From a virus: a DNA stretch of 29,473 nucleotides. The notes under the pieces were generated by a model. It ran no database searches. It saw only the letters and a program-made list of their open reading frames with translations, and was not told the DNA's origin. Positions 1 through 6,830 of this stretch are shown here, in pieces (position 1 is the first letter of the stretch; every line of letters begins with the position of its first letter). Location: positions 1 through 29,473 of the IMG/VR virus record IMGVR_UViG_3300046804_000793. The stretch is one strand, 5' to 3'. The translations under genes were made by a program, and so were the position numbers.

Positions 1-757
1 CTAATATCCAAGCCCCTACCTTTGGGTACACACCTGTAAACGATGTAGTAGTTAATGTAACGGTAGTAGCATTAGCGTTTGCAATACAATCTTCATAAAT
101 TTGCCTATCTACGCTTATAACTTCATAAGGAGTGGCTAATGAATCATTACGATCATATTCAGCTGAAATTTCTATACCGCCAACCTGAAATGTTTGTGCT
201 ACACCAATCAAAAATCTATTTGGTGGGGGGTTGTTATAGCTTGGAGTAAAAGGTTCTTGCGTAAGGTAGTTAGAAACACTACCAGTACTTGATTCTAATA
301 ATAGTCTACCCCCAAGGTTAGGAGAATAAAAATATACAATTGACCCTACATCTAGCCCATCATTTGGTGTAGGGGTCATTATGCTGCCAATAACATTACT
401 TACTTCTACTACTCTACTACCAACTTCTACACTACTAAATGAAGCACCATTAAGTGTAGTCGTGTATGCACTTGGGGCAATATCGTGATATATACTCGCT
501 ATCCCCTCTTGGGCATAAAATTCTTGAGTAGTGCCAAACCCTAGTAAATTTTGTTTTAATAGCGTTACCCAGTTATGGATAGAGCGAGTGATACCATTAA
601 AAGTATAACCTACAGATGTATTAGCCCAACCACCTAATTTTTCTGCATACCCCATACGGAAACGAATAAGGTTAGAAAAGTCATACCCACCTTCGTTTGC
701 GTACTCCGGGATTTCACGGTTAATACCCGGCTTAAATGGTATTTTTATAAGTGGCAT
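1..757 (-). CDS. Phage stabilisation/neck-type structural protein, partial (C-terminus beyond left edge)
   Basis: I translated this reading frame by hand: it is open from an ATG at 757 to the left edge, giving about 252 residues without a stop. It starts MPLIKIPFKPGIN, followed by REIPEYANEGGYDFSNLIRF, then a GYAEKLGGW segment. From memory, this N-terminal pattern (KPGIN, YANEGG, IRFR, EKLGGW) is typical of a family of phage virion proteins often compared with P22 gp10-type packaged-DNA stabilisation proteins. Further on there are PPPNRFLIGVAQ and AEYDRNDSLATPYEVISVDR segments. It follows the gene ending at 763 with a 5-base gap and no strong Shine-Dalgarno, so translation is probably coupled. 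The family match is recalled and unchecked; that it is a virion protein is fairly safe from its place among connector genes. Confidence 0.8.
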   Translation of the reverse strand, partial: MPLIKIPFKPGINREIPEYANEGGYDFSNLIRFRMGYAEKLGGWANTSVGYTFNGITRSIHNWVTLLKQNLLGFGTTQEFYAQEGIASIYHDIAPSAYTTTLNGASFSSVEVGSRVVEVSNVIGSIMTPTPNDGLDVGSIVYFYSPNLGGRLLLESSTGSVSNYLTQEPFTPSYNNPPPNRFLIGVAQTFQVGGIEISAEYDRNDSLATPYEVISVDRQIYEDCIANANATTVTLTTTSFTGVYPKVGAWIL

Positions 758-762
758 CTTAG

Positions 763-1176
763 TTAAGCAATCCTAATAATTGCAGTTGAAGATGTAGCAG
801 CGGGGAATTGAACAGTAAACGTACCTAGAGCAGTTTTAGTATTACCAAAATTAAGCACAGCTACAGATTTATTAGACTTTGAGGAGTTGTATATCAACGC
901 ACCCGCAGCTGTAAACGAAGCGTCTGCCCAAGTAGTATTATTAAAACTTACGTAAGCAACAGTGCCATCAGAGCTAGGTCCTACGGCTATGAGGGTAGTA
1001 CCCTCTGCAGTATACCCGCTTCCTTCAGTTTCTCCCGTCGTAGTATACGCCGTTGTGTCCGCACCAAGTGATGCGTCAGAAGTATATAAAGCAATCTTAA
1101 AGGTATCCGTAGAAAAGTCATGTATACCCTGAAGAAGTTCGGTCTTAAAACTTGTTGTAAGCGTCTGCGTTATCAT
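763..1176 (-). CDS. Small phage structural protein, beta-rich
   Basis: A 137-residue protein starting MITQTLTTSFKTELLQGIHD, with FKIALYTSDASLGADTTAY next. It is rich in Thr, Ser, Ala and Gly, has no signal peptide or membrane segment, and reads as alternating beta strands. The pattern 'TSFK..LLQG.H.F....FKIALYTS.A.LG..TTAY' is one I recall from small virion proteins of many environmental podo- and siphophages, without a firm function. It overlaps the next gene upstream by 4 bases (ATG of this gene within the stop of 1173..1844) and sits between connector-like proteins, so a neck, tail or decoration role is likely but inferred. Confidence 0.8.
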   Translation of the reverse strand: MITQTLTTSFKTELLQGIHDFSTDTFKIALYTSDASLGADTTAYTTTGETEGSGYTAEGTTLIAVGPSSDGTVAYVSFNNTTWADASFTAAGALIYNSSKSNKSVAVLNFGNTKTALGTFTVQFPAATSSTAIIRIA

Positions 1177-1844
1177 GTAACAGGTACTCTAATCTGCCCA
1201 GAACGATATGCGTCACGACGATTTTTACCATCACCAAGTACTTTAAGCATACCAAGAGCTTCTTGATATTTACCTTCATACATAGCTGTTAAGTCGCTTT
1301 CACCCTTTAGATAAGTATAGGCTTCACGAATAGCGCCGTATAGAAGTACAGTTTCAAAATTAGTACCTAACCAACTAGTACCTGCAGTAACAATGGTCTC
1401 AGGATAATAGTAGTATTGTAACTCCAAAGAAAATGCTGCGCTGGGAGTAGGTCCTAACAATAGGGTGGTTGCATCAAAAATAGCATAGTACTGGGGTATA
1501 CCAATCGTCGCTGCAGAGGGGAATGACTCTGTAATAAAGTTAACGTCCTTATTAATCAAATAAGAATATTGACTATTCCCTACAGCGGGGTCTACAACCG
1601 CTAATGAAAACATAGCTAACCAATCCGATGGTAGCGTTATGAATGGAGAACCCTCAGCACATACCACTGACCCAGTTTTACGGACAGCAGGCATTTGAAC
1701 AGAGTTGTATACACGTTGCTCTGCTTTCTTAAGAAACGCGGGGATATTATTAACAAACGACGGTTCTGTAGTCTCACAATACGTTTGTATCGCGTACCAA
1801 AGATTATCCGGATCAGTCAACCCAGTAGTGGCACTGTAGTACAC
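1173..1844 (-). CDS. Putative head-tail adaptor/connector protein
   Basis: A 223-residue protein. The N-terminal third is helical and contains LWYAIQTYCE, FLKKAEQRVY and MPAVRK. The middle is beta-rich and ends in a GPTPSAAFSLELQYYYYPE strand. The C-terminal third is helical again (FETVLLYGAIREAYTYLKGE, YEGKYQEALGMLKVLGDG). This helix, beta insertion, helix-with-LLYG/EAY/KGE layout is common in phage adaptor or neck proteins next to portal-proximal genes. I recall the pattern from many phage genomes but cannot assign it to a named T7 or P22 protein. It begins 2 bases after the gene on its right ends and overlaps the next by 4, consistent with a tightly packed late operon. Confidence 0.8.
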   Translation of the reverse strand: MYYSATTGLTDPDNLWYAIQTYCETTEPSFVNNIPAFLKKAEQRVYNSVQMPAVRKTGSVVCAEGSPFITLPSDWLAMFSLAVVDPAVGNSQYSYLINKDVNFITESFPSAATIGIPQYYAIFDATTLLLGPTPSAAFSLELQYYYYPETIVTAGTSWLGTNFETVLLYGAIREAYTYLKGESDLTAMYEGKYQEALGMLKVLGDGKNRRDAYRSGQIRVPVT

Positions 1845-1846
1845 AA

Positions 1847-2104
1847 CTATTCCTCGTCAGAATAAAACTTCTTACCTTTAGTCGCCGCACCGTAACCGCG
1901 CATATCCATTTTGGACTTTTTCTTAGTCCCAGACATATAGCGACCTTTGACACGAACGTCGTTCCAATCTTCGCCTAAATCTGGATACCCAGTATCTTTT
2001 TGCTTGCCCGGAGGCCACATACCCGGTTTAGGCTGTGTGTACTTACCGATTGGGTCGGCAGTGTTAGCATCGAAGAACTCGAAATCTTTCCACTTGTTAG
2101 TCAT
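1847..2104 (-). CDS. Small basic hypothetical phage protein
   Basis: An 85-residue hydrophilic protein rich in Lys, Gly, Asp, Pro and Trp. A PKPGMWPPGK segment is in the middle and a KKKSKMDMRGYGAATKGKK segment near the C-terminus. No membrane segment or known catalytic motif is visible. The Lys/Gly-rich tail resembles the other small basic proteins in this module (3470..3679, 3676..4854, 4838..5026, 6575..6829), which suggests a shared theme such as binding packaged DNA or virion assembly. That is inference. Its ATG overlaps the TAA of the 51-residue gene upstream by one base (TAATG). Confidence 0.7.
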   Translation of the reverse strand: MTNKWKDFEFFDANTADPIGKYTQPKPGMWPPGKQKDTGYPDLGEDWNDVRVKGRYMSGTKKKSKMDMRGYGAATKGKKFYSDEE

Positions 2105-2259
2105 TACTGTCCCCGTTGATTCTTAGCACGAGCGATATTACGCCCAAATTGTTTCATAGCTTTAGATGAAACACCCTTAGCTTTATGATTTTCAGTGCCG
2201 TGAAAGTTTTTATCTACCACTGGTACTGAATCTTTAGGAAACGATTTATTGTCATTCAT
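2104..2259 (-). CDS. Short hypothetical protein, 51 residues
   Basis: Hand-translated minus-strand frame that fills an otherwise empty gap. It starts MNDNKSFPKDSVPVVDKNFH and ends GRNIARAKNQRGQ. A GAGGG Shine-Dalgarno lies 8 bases before the ATG, and the stop forms TAATG with the start of the next gene. The protein is polar and basic with no membrane segment. The tight fit (TGA of the upstream gene, SD, ATG, then coupled stop/start) is the main evidence that it is real. No function can be assigned. Confidence 0.65.
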   Translation of the reverse strand: MNDNKSFPKDSVPVVDKNFHGTENHKAKGVSSKAMKQFGRNIARAKNQRGQ

Positions 2260-2269
2260 TAAAAAACCC

Positions 2270-2641
2270 TCAAACAATTGTTACACTACCTACTAGACCC
2301 TGCGCAACTAAGTCGTTAGGGGTCAAACTCGAATCAAACCATCTAGCTCCACCTACTGGTGCCCATCCCCATTGGATTATACGACTGCCTGTAGCTCCAT
2401 CGTTTCCTACTTCATAGTAGCTAATATCAGGACGAGGTTCCCGCACTGCTTGTGGATCATTGACCGGATACAGACCTAGCTGTAACTGTGGTTGGTCAGG
2501 TTCCCAGCATTCAGAGCATACTTTAATACTTACATTCTTAGTCTTGATGACTAAGTTTTTTAATTGCGTCAACTTGAACCTAAACCCACACCGATCACAT
2601 TCGGCAATAGAGTTCTTGGCAGATGCAAACCGACTAGCCAT
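2270..2641 (-). CDS. Zinc-ribbon phage virion-associated protein
   Basis: A 123-residue protein with two CxxC pairs, C15-DR-C18 and C42-SE-C45, about 23 residues apart. This is the spacing of a treble-clef or ribbon-type zinc site. It is followed by WEPDQPQLQLG and YPVNDPQAVREPRPD, and then a Gly/Ala-rich C-terminal half. From memory, small proteins with 'CDRCGF..K...L', 'VC..C...DHPQLQLG' and 'V.DPQA...PRPD' recur beside neck genes in environmental phages, with unknown role. It lies 3 bases downstream of the adaptor-like gene 2645..3469, so a head-tail joining or assembly role is plausible but unproved. Confidence 0.8.
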   Translation of the reverse strand: MASRFASAKNSIAECDRCGFRFKLTQLKNLVIKTKNVSIKVCSECWEPDQPQLQLGLYPVNDPQAVREPRPDISYYEVGNDGATGSRIIQWGWAPVGGARWFDSSLTPNDLVAQGLVGSVTIV

Positions 2642-2644
2642 ACA

Positions 2645-3469
2645 TCACCGATACCCTATAAACATATTTCTAGGGACAAAACGTACTGCTGCCTTTTCTC
2701 GATCTTCATCCGAAGCAAGTTGCAATTGTTGCTCATATTCGGCTTTCAACCCTGCACTGCGCATTTCAGCACCGGGGAGTTTCATAGACAACATATAAGC
2801 CAACCCAGATACCATTGCTGGTAAGAACCTAAATGGTAAATCTTGAGCAGTAATACCAGAACCAGTGTCATACATACGACGTAATCGCCAGTAATAAAAC
2901 GTATAACTAGTCCCTGCGTTGGGTGCGGGCCAAACATTTATTTGAGGATACTGCTTAGACCCATCAAAGTTAGTTGCCCCAGACTGCCTATTAATCCAAA
3001 CTTGAATTGGACGGCCTGTAGCATTTTTGTTAGGGATCATCGCATAGGTACTACCTGAAATACGAGTAATGTTAATGTCCAGTTGGTTGCTACCAGACCC
3101 CGTACGAATTACATGATCCAATAAATCTACAGTATCAATAGGTAAATTATAGGTAGATACCCCAGTAAGTAGCTCGATATAACCTTCTTCCACTGTCCAT
3201 AGATTGATACCTCGATTAGCCCATTCAAGTACCAAAAGGTTAAGAGAACGACGAGCAGTTCTTAGGTCATACCCAGACCGCATTTCAGCCCCACATCGCT
3301 CAAAAGCTTCTTCTACTATGCTATTTACATCTAGGTTAAATTCAGTAGTATTAGTAGTTGCATTAGATACAGCAGTAATACCGCTCTGTTGCAATAAAAT
3401 ATCATTACCGTTTTCTAGTAAAAGATATAAACCAGACTCAAGTAATAGCGATAAAGTTTGAGCTGCCAT
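2645..3469 (-). CDS. Putative tail tubular/head-tail adaptor protein
   Basis: A 274-residue protein. The first ~30 residues hold three degenerate repeats (SLLLESG, YLLLENG, ILLQQSG). The core then has IVEEAFERCG, LRTARRSLNLLVLEWANRG, a TYNLPIDTVDLLDHVIR stretch, GRPIQVWINRQ and a helical end with YEQQLQLASDEDREKA. The core pattern (helical start with 'EEAFERCG' and 'ARRSLN.L..EWANRG', beta centre with 'YNLP.DTVDLLD..IR') is one I associate with phage tail-tubular/adaptor proteins of short-tailed phages. The start abuts the stop of the gene upstream (TAAATG). The LLL(E/Q) repeats look added to the usual adaptor N-terminus. Confidence 0.8.
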   Translation of the reverse strand: MAAQTLSLLLESGLYLLLENGNDILLQQSGITAVSNATTNTTEFNLDVNSIVEEAFERCGAEMRSGYDLRTARRSLNLLVLEWANRGINLWTVEEGYIELLTGVSTYNLPIDTVDLLDHVIRTGSGSNQLDINITRISGSTYAMIPNKNATGRPIQVWINRQSGATNFDGSKQYPQINVWPAPNAGTSYTFYYWRLRRMYDTGSGITAQDLPFRFLPAMVSGLAYMLSMKLPGAEMRSAGLKAEYEQQLQLASDEDREKAAVRFVPRNMFIGYR

Positions 3470-3679
3470 TTACTTTTTACCCTTGGCGGTTTTAGCACTT
3501 TTAACAAAGTCAGCAGCCGTAGGAGCACCCTTTGCCCCTACTTTACGCATTTTTTCGCCAGACCCAGCAGCGATACGGGCACGTTTCTTGTGGATGTTTT
3601 CATACAATCCACCTTTAGCCATCTTAGTGCGAGGAGCCTTACTAGGACTAATCGCACCCATACCGCGTGAGGGTCTCAT
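3470..3679 (-). CDS. Small basic phage protein with [14 protein letters not shown] motif
   Basis: A 69-residue protein, strongly basic (Lys/Arg-rich) and rich in Ala and Gly. The centre reads [17 protein letters not shown] followed by [20 protein letters not shown]. This '[26 protein letters not shown]' pattern is one I recall as a recurrent small protein in environmental phages, of unknown function. Internal Met20 would give a shorter product starting at the conserved motif. I keep the longer start because its ATG overlaps the stop of the upstream gene as ATGA (3676-3679), a typical coupling arrangement. Confidence 0.75.
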   Translation of the reverse strand: MRPSRGMGAISPSKAPRTKMAKGGLYENIHKKRARIAAGSGEKMRKVGAKGAPTAADFVKSAKTAKGKK

Positions 3680-4854
3680 ACAAAGCGGCCTTTAGTCTTA
3701 CCGCGAGAAGCGCAGCCGTCGCCGCGAACAGAACCGCCGGAGGACATTTTGCCTCCACCGCAGTATCCACCTTTCTTCAGACCTTTCATAGACTGCTGCT
3801 TATCGTGTTTTTCGTCCATTGAGGACTTTTCCCACTTAGACATAGACATATTGTGCTTCTTAGCCAATTTCTTATCTTGAGCTTCGTCTTTAGCTGAACC
3901 TTCCCACTTACTAGCAGAAATTTTGCCACCCTTCTTTGCGCCGGGGATTGAACCTGCAGCGCCAGCACGAGCCCTATATGCTTGTTCTGCGTCGTAATCA
4001 TTGACGTTAGTGTCTTTAGCCTTAGCGCCGTACTTCTCAGTACCTTTCATACCCTTAGGCATGGCAGCAGAATCTTTACCCAAATCTTTAGGTAGTTCAG
4101 ATAGACGAGTACGCCCCATCGCCAAATTGTCTGCATCTTCAGGAGTGCCGTAAGTATCTTGAGATTTTTTAACCCCAGGAATACCTTCTTCTTTGGTATT
4201 TGTTGAGTACTTTTTACCATTATAAGTAAATGTACCGCCTGAACCTTGAGCTTTACGGGCTGCTTTGAACGCTTCGGCGAAACCGCCACTTGCCATCTTT
4301 TTCACTTTACCGCCTCGTTTCATTTGGAAAGGTATTCGTTCTTGGGGAGTATCAGGCTTTTTATCTGGTGTAGTCTGATCTTCGATATACTTTGGTAAAA
4401 TACCTAGATGTCCAGAAACAGCTTGCCTTTCAAGAAACCCACCACCTGCCATCTTTTTCACTTTACCACCTCGTTTGTACCATTTCATTTCGCCACTTTT
4501 CTTACGTGTTTCGTAGTCGGCGGCGGCCTTGTTCATCTTAGCGTCCATCTCTTTTTGACGCTGTAGAGTTCTTTGTAAAGCTGCATCTTCTGCGGCTTTC
4601 TTCTGTGCATCTACTTCTACTGGGGTGCTAATGTGGAAGCCAGCCTTTTTAATAGCGTCCATAGTAGACCCGCCATCAGCCATCTTCTTAACGCTACCAC
4701 CAAATTTACGTGCACGGGGATTCATAAATTTACCTTTATCTGCTGCGGCAAAATCTCTGCCGACACTTTGTGGAATACCAACCTTCTTAGCAAAGGAGGG
4801 CGAATGCGCCACTGCCTGCATCAGATTAGCCTGTTTTTTACTTACGCTTGGCAC
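3676..4854 (-). CDS. Lys/Gly-rich repeat protein with GG(K/S)VKKMA motifs
   Basis: A 392-residue, very basic, low-complexity protein. The N-terminus (residues 1-40) has [20 protein letters not shown] and [10 protein letters not shown], which looks like a conserved domain. After it, GG-[SK]-VKKMA-[DGS]-GG occurs at about residues 52-62, 129-139 and 181-191. A related GGK is at 309-311, followed by two KW-E/D/K-rich segments (about 316 and 340), and the protein ends in Gly/Ser/Lys with two Cys. There is no membrane segment. The start is GTG, chosen because the N-terminal motif would be lost from the ATG at Met12. The gene overlaps 4838..5026 by 17 bases. A DNA-binding internal virion role is a guess from composition only. 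Confidence 0.75.
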   Translation of the reverse strand: MPSVSKKQANLMQAVAHSPSFAKKVGIPQSVGRDFAAADKGKFMNPRARKFGGSVKKMADGGSTMDAIKKAGFHISTPVEVDAQKKAAEDAALQRTLQRQKEMDAKMNKAAADYETRKKSGEMKWYKRGGKVKKMAGGGFLERQAVSGHLGILPKYIEDQTTPDKKPDTPQERIPFQMKRGGKVKKMASGGFAEAFKAARKAQGSGGTFTYNGKKYSTNTKEEGIPGVKKSQDTYGTPEDADNLAMGRTRLSELPKDLGKDSAAMPKGMKGTEKYGAKAKDTNVNDYDAEQAYRARAGAAGSIPGAKKGGKISASKWEGSAKDEAQDKKLAKKHNMSMSKWEKSSMDEKHDKQQSMKGLKKGGYCGGGKMSSGGSVRGDGCASRGKTKGRFV

Positions 4855-5026
4855 CGAGTTTCCCCAATGTTTTTGCTAGATTAGCACGTTTAGCCAGAGT
4901 AGGATTGCTGCTCTTTGCTGCCTTAGCAATCTTCGAGGCGGGGATTTTCTGCCCAGCCGGAACCTTAAGTGCCTTATGTAATGCACCGGGGTTTTTAATC
5001 GCTTTTTGAATCCACTTTCCTGCCAT
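4838..5026 (-). CDS. Small Lys/Ala-rich phage protein
   Basis: A 62-residue, strongly basic protein starting [20 protein letters not shown], then [20 protein letters not shown] and an [14 protein letters not shown] end. The pattern 'KWI..A.K.PGALH.AL.VP.G.KIP..K...A.KS.NPTL.KRA.LA.TL..L' is one I recall from many uncultured phages as a small conserved protein of unknown function. With its charge and short helices, nucleic-acid or virion-interior binding is plausible but not shown. It starts 2 bases after the stop of the membrane protein gene 5029..5283 and overlaps the next gene by 17 bases. Confidence 0.75.
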   Translation of the reverse strand: MAGKWIQKAIKNPGALHKALKVPAGQKIPASKIAKAAKSSNPTLAKRANLAKTLGKLGAKRK

Positions 5027-5028
5027 AA

Positions 5029-5283
5029 CTACCTCTGAATATCATTCCGTCTAATTGAGTCAATCTTGGCCTCTAGACGATGAATACCTTCGTCAATACG
5101 GTCCATTAGCTTTTCCAAGTCACGATGCACTTCTTCACGAGTCACGTGATTACGAGCCACTTCCTCTCGAGTTTTGTTCAAGAGAATACCTAAGCGTTCG
5201 AGTTCCTCGAACTTAGCTTTAGCGAAAAATCCTAACGCCATAACTAACCCCGTTAGAATTATATTCCAAACCATCATTTCCAT
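5029..5283 (-). CDS. Small membrane-anchored coiled-coil protein
   Basis: An 84-residue protein with one N-terminal hydrophobic segment (about residues 5-21, WNIILTGLVMALGFFA). A long charged helix with heptad-like Leu/Ile/Val spacing follows to the C-terminus. This single-TM plus coiled-coil layout would suit an inner-membrane spanin or an accessory lysis protein. It is far from the lysis pair at 22083..23074, though, and directly follows a tail fibre gene, so a tail or membrane-attachment role is equally possible. Its ATG is 2 bases after the fibre stop, with no Shine-Dalgarno of its own, suggesting coupled translation. Met3 and Met4 are alternative starts. Confidence 0.7.
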   Translation of the reverse strand: MEMMVWNIILTGLVMALGFFAKAKFEELERLGILLNKTREEVARNHVTREEVHRDLEKLMDRIDEGIHRLEAKIDSIRRNDIQR

Positions 5284-5285
5284 TT

Positions 5286-6563
5286 TTAGGTCGTCTTCAT
5301 AATAAAAGCGAGGGCATAATATGGAGGAAGATTCTGGTTAGTTCCGTCCGAACCCGCACTATTAATCGAAATACCGGTGGTTGAAGTACCAGTTGAAGTA
5401 GGTGTTCTGCTATCGATAGCGGAAGTAGGAGAGCTTGGAGGGCATATAACGTGTGGCGCATCGGGCTGTATATAACTGTGGCTATGTCCGGGGTCTGTAA
5501 TACTGTGAGTATGGCTTACAACTATAGCGTCTTTAGTACCACCATATTTTGTATAAGTTGGTGCAGTAGGGTTAGTTACAGTAGTTTGAGCAATGTTACC
5601 TGCATCGGCATATGCGCCAATAATAAATTTGTTACGTAAATCAGGCGTACCATTAGTACCATCACACAATGCCCACCCACTGGGGACGCTAGCTATTGTA
5701 CCGGTCCACATTACAATTACCCCTATAGGGATAATACCTGTAGTAGTGCCGGTAACTGTAAGCCCAGGAGTAGAAAAAGTATAACCCGCCTGAACAGCTA
5801 CTTTACTATTAGCCCCATCTATTGTTAGCGCTGTACCCCAACTTATTGGGTCGCCAGCAGTTGTAACTGTAGGGGCAACATAAAAATTAATAGCGTTAGT
5901 GGTGTACCCTATCATCGCGGAGCCAGTAACCGCTTTAGCTTTCCATCCACTATTAAAATAAAAATTATGCCCCGTGAATAAAGTTGATCCATTAGTAGCT
6001 ATAGACCCGTTATTGTTTACATCCACAGGGGTCGTAAACCCAGACCAGTTAGCTTGTGTACCACCTATAGCAATTCTACCGCTACCATCAATTAATATTC
6101 TTTTTGTATAGTTAGTGGAAAGATTAAGTGGGTATGCACCAGTGGTAAATATTTCTGCACGTTCCCCACCTATTGCGGTAGAGCCAAAATAGTCAAGCTC
6201 TAATGACCTAGCGCTAGAGTTTTGGTCATTATATAACCGTAGAGAAGCATTACTAGTTGCTGTCGTATTTCTTATTACTGTAGGTTTTACAGTATCTGAT
6301 ACTATTTCTACTTTATTAGTAGCCCCAGCAGCAACTCCAACACCGATACTACCCGTTATATTAGCGTCACCTGAAACCGTAATGTCGTCTTGAACAGCTA
6401 CTGCTGTTGCATTTAGTGTAGGAAATAAGTAGGTTGCAATTAAGTCTAATACATACTGTAGGGTAAGTTTGTAGTTAGCTGTAGAGTTGCGTTCAATTGG
6501 AAATACGTCAGTAGCAGATGCTGCACTACCATCTGTTAACTCACTTATCTTTTTATCTGCCAT
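5286..6563 (-). CDS. Tail fibre with C-terminal tail-collar domain
   Basis: A 425-residue protein. The N-terminus (MADKKISELTDG, then TDVFPIER at about 19-26) matches the N-terminus of the fibre at 6831..9158, suggesting a shared virion-attachment module. Residues about 50-275 are Asn/Thr/Gly-rich beta structure. From about residue 278 there is a phage tail-collar (microcystin-dependent-protein-like) domain: IPIGVIVMWTG, VPSGWALCDG, TPDLRNKFIIGA, a His-rich SHTHSITDPGHSHS loop and the closing NLPPYYALAFIMK. Such domains end many adhesins and often bind metal through the HxH loop. It closes the fibre cassette. Function as a receptor-binding or fibre protein is well supported; the ligand is unknown. 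Confidence 0.88.
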   Translation of the reverse strand: MADKKISELTDGSAASATDVFPIERNSTANYKLTLQYVLDLIATYLFPTLNATAVAVQDDITVSGDANITGSIGVGVAAGATNKVEIVSDTVKPTVIRNTTATSNASLRLYNDQNSSARSLELDYFGSTAIGGERAEIFTTGAYPLNLSTNYTKRILIDGSGRIAIGGTQANWSGFTTPVDVNNNGSIATNGSTLFTGHNFYFNSGWKAKAVTGSAMIGYTTNAINFYVAPTVTTAGDPISWGTALTIDGANSKVAVQAGYTFSTPGLTVTGTTTGIIPIGVIVMWTGTIASVPSGWALCDGTNGTPDLRNKFIIGAYADAGNIAQTTVTNPTAPTYTKYGGTKDAIVVSHTHSITDPGHSHSYIQPDAPHVICPPSSPTSAIDSRTPTSTGTSTTGISINSAGSDGTNQNLPPYYALAFIMKTT

Positions 6564-6574
6564 TGCAGTTTACC

Positions 6575-6829
6575 TCAACAGTTCCAAGCACGAAGGCTTT
6601 TATTGATACGACTATTTGGGTCTTTCGCCGTCTTAGCACTTGTCAATTTTTTCTTCATCCCTTTCATACGGGCACAGAATGAATCTCGACGAGGGCCACC
6701 CTCAGGCTGAGGTGCTTTTAACCCTGGCTTCCCAGGGTTAGCCTTATTGTATGAAGCTCTACCTTTGGCATTTAAGCCTCCAGCAGGATTTTTACCTTCT
6801 TTACGTTGCCAAGCAGGTGATTTAGCCAT
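6575..6829 (-). CDS. Small basic phage protein (DUF6321-like)
   Basis: An 84-residue protein starting MAKSPAWQRKEGKNPAGGLN. It then has AKGRASYNKANPGKPGLK, RRDSFCARMKGMKKK and a NKSLRAWNC end. I recall this combination ('WQR.EGKNP.GGLN.KGR.SYN', 'R..FCARM.GM', final 'LR.W.C') as a small phage family listed as DUF6321; the assignment is from memory. A longer frame reaches 6883, but I chose the ATG at 6829 because the family motif begins there. That ATG lies 1 base after the TAA of the fibre gene, implying reinitiation. Function unknown; basic character matches other small proteins in this stretch. Confidence 0.8.
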   Translation of the reverse strand: MAKSPAWQRKEGKNPAGGLNAKGRASYNKANPGKPGLKAPQPEGGPRRDSFCARMKGMKKKLTSAKTAKDPNSRINKSLRAWNC

Positions 6830-6830
6830 G

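Noticed and set aside
2273-2282. AACAATTGTT in the leftward module as a further palindrome copy
   Set aside because: Only 10 of 14 bases match and it is inside codons at the end of the zinc-ribbon gene; likely chance.
2460-2824. Plus-strand frames opposite the zinc-ribbon and adaptor genes
   Set aside because: They are complements of strongly supported minus-strand genes and have no ribosome site or recognisable sequence.
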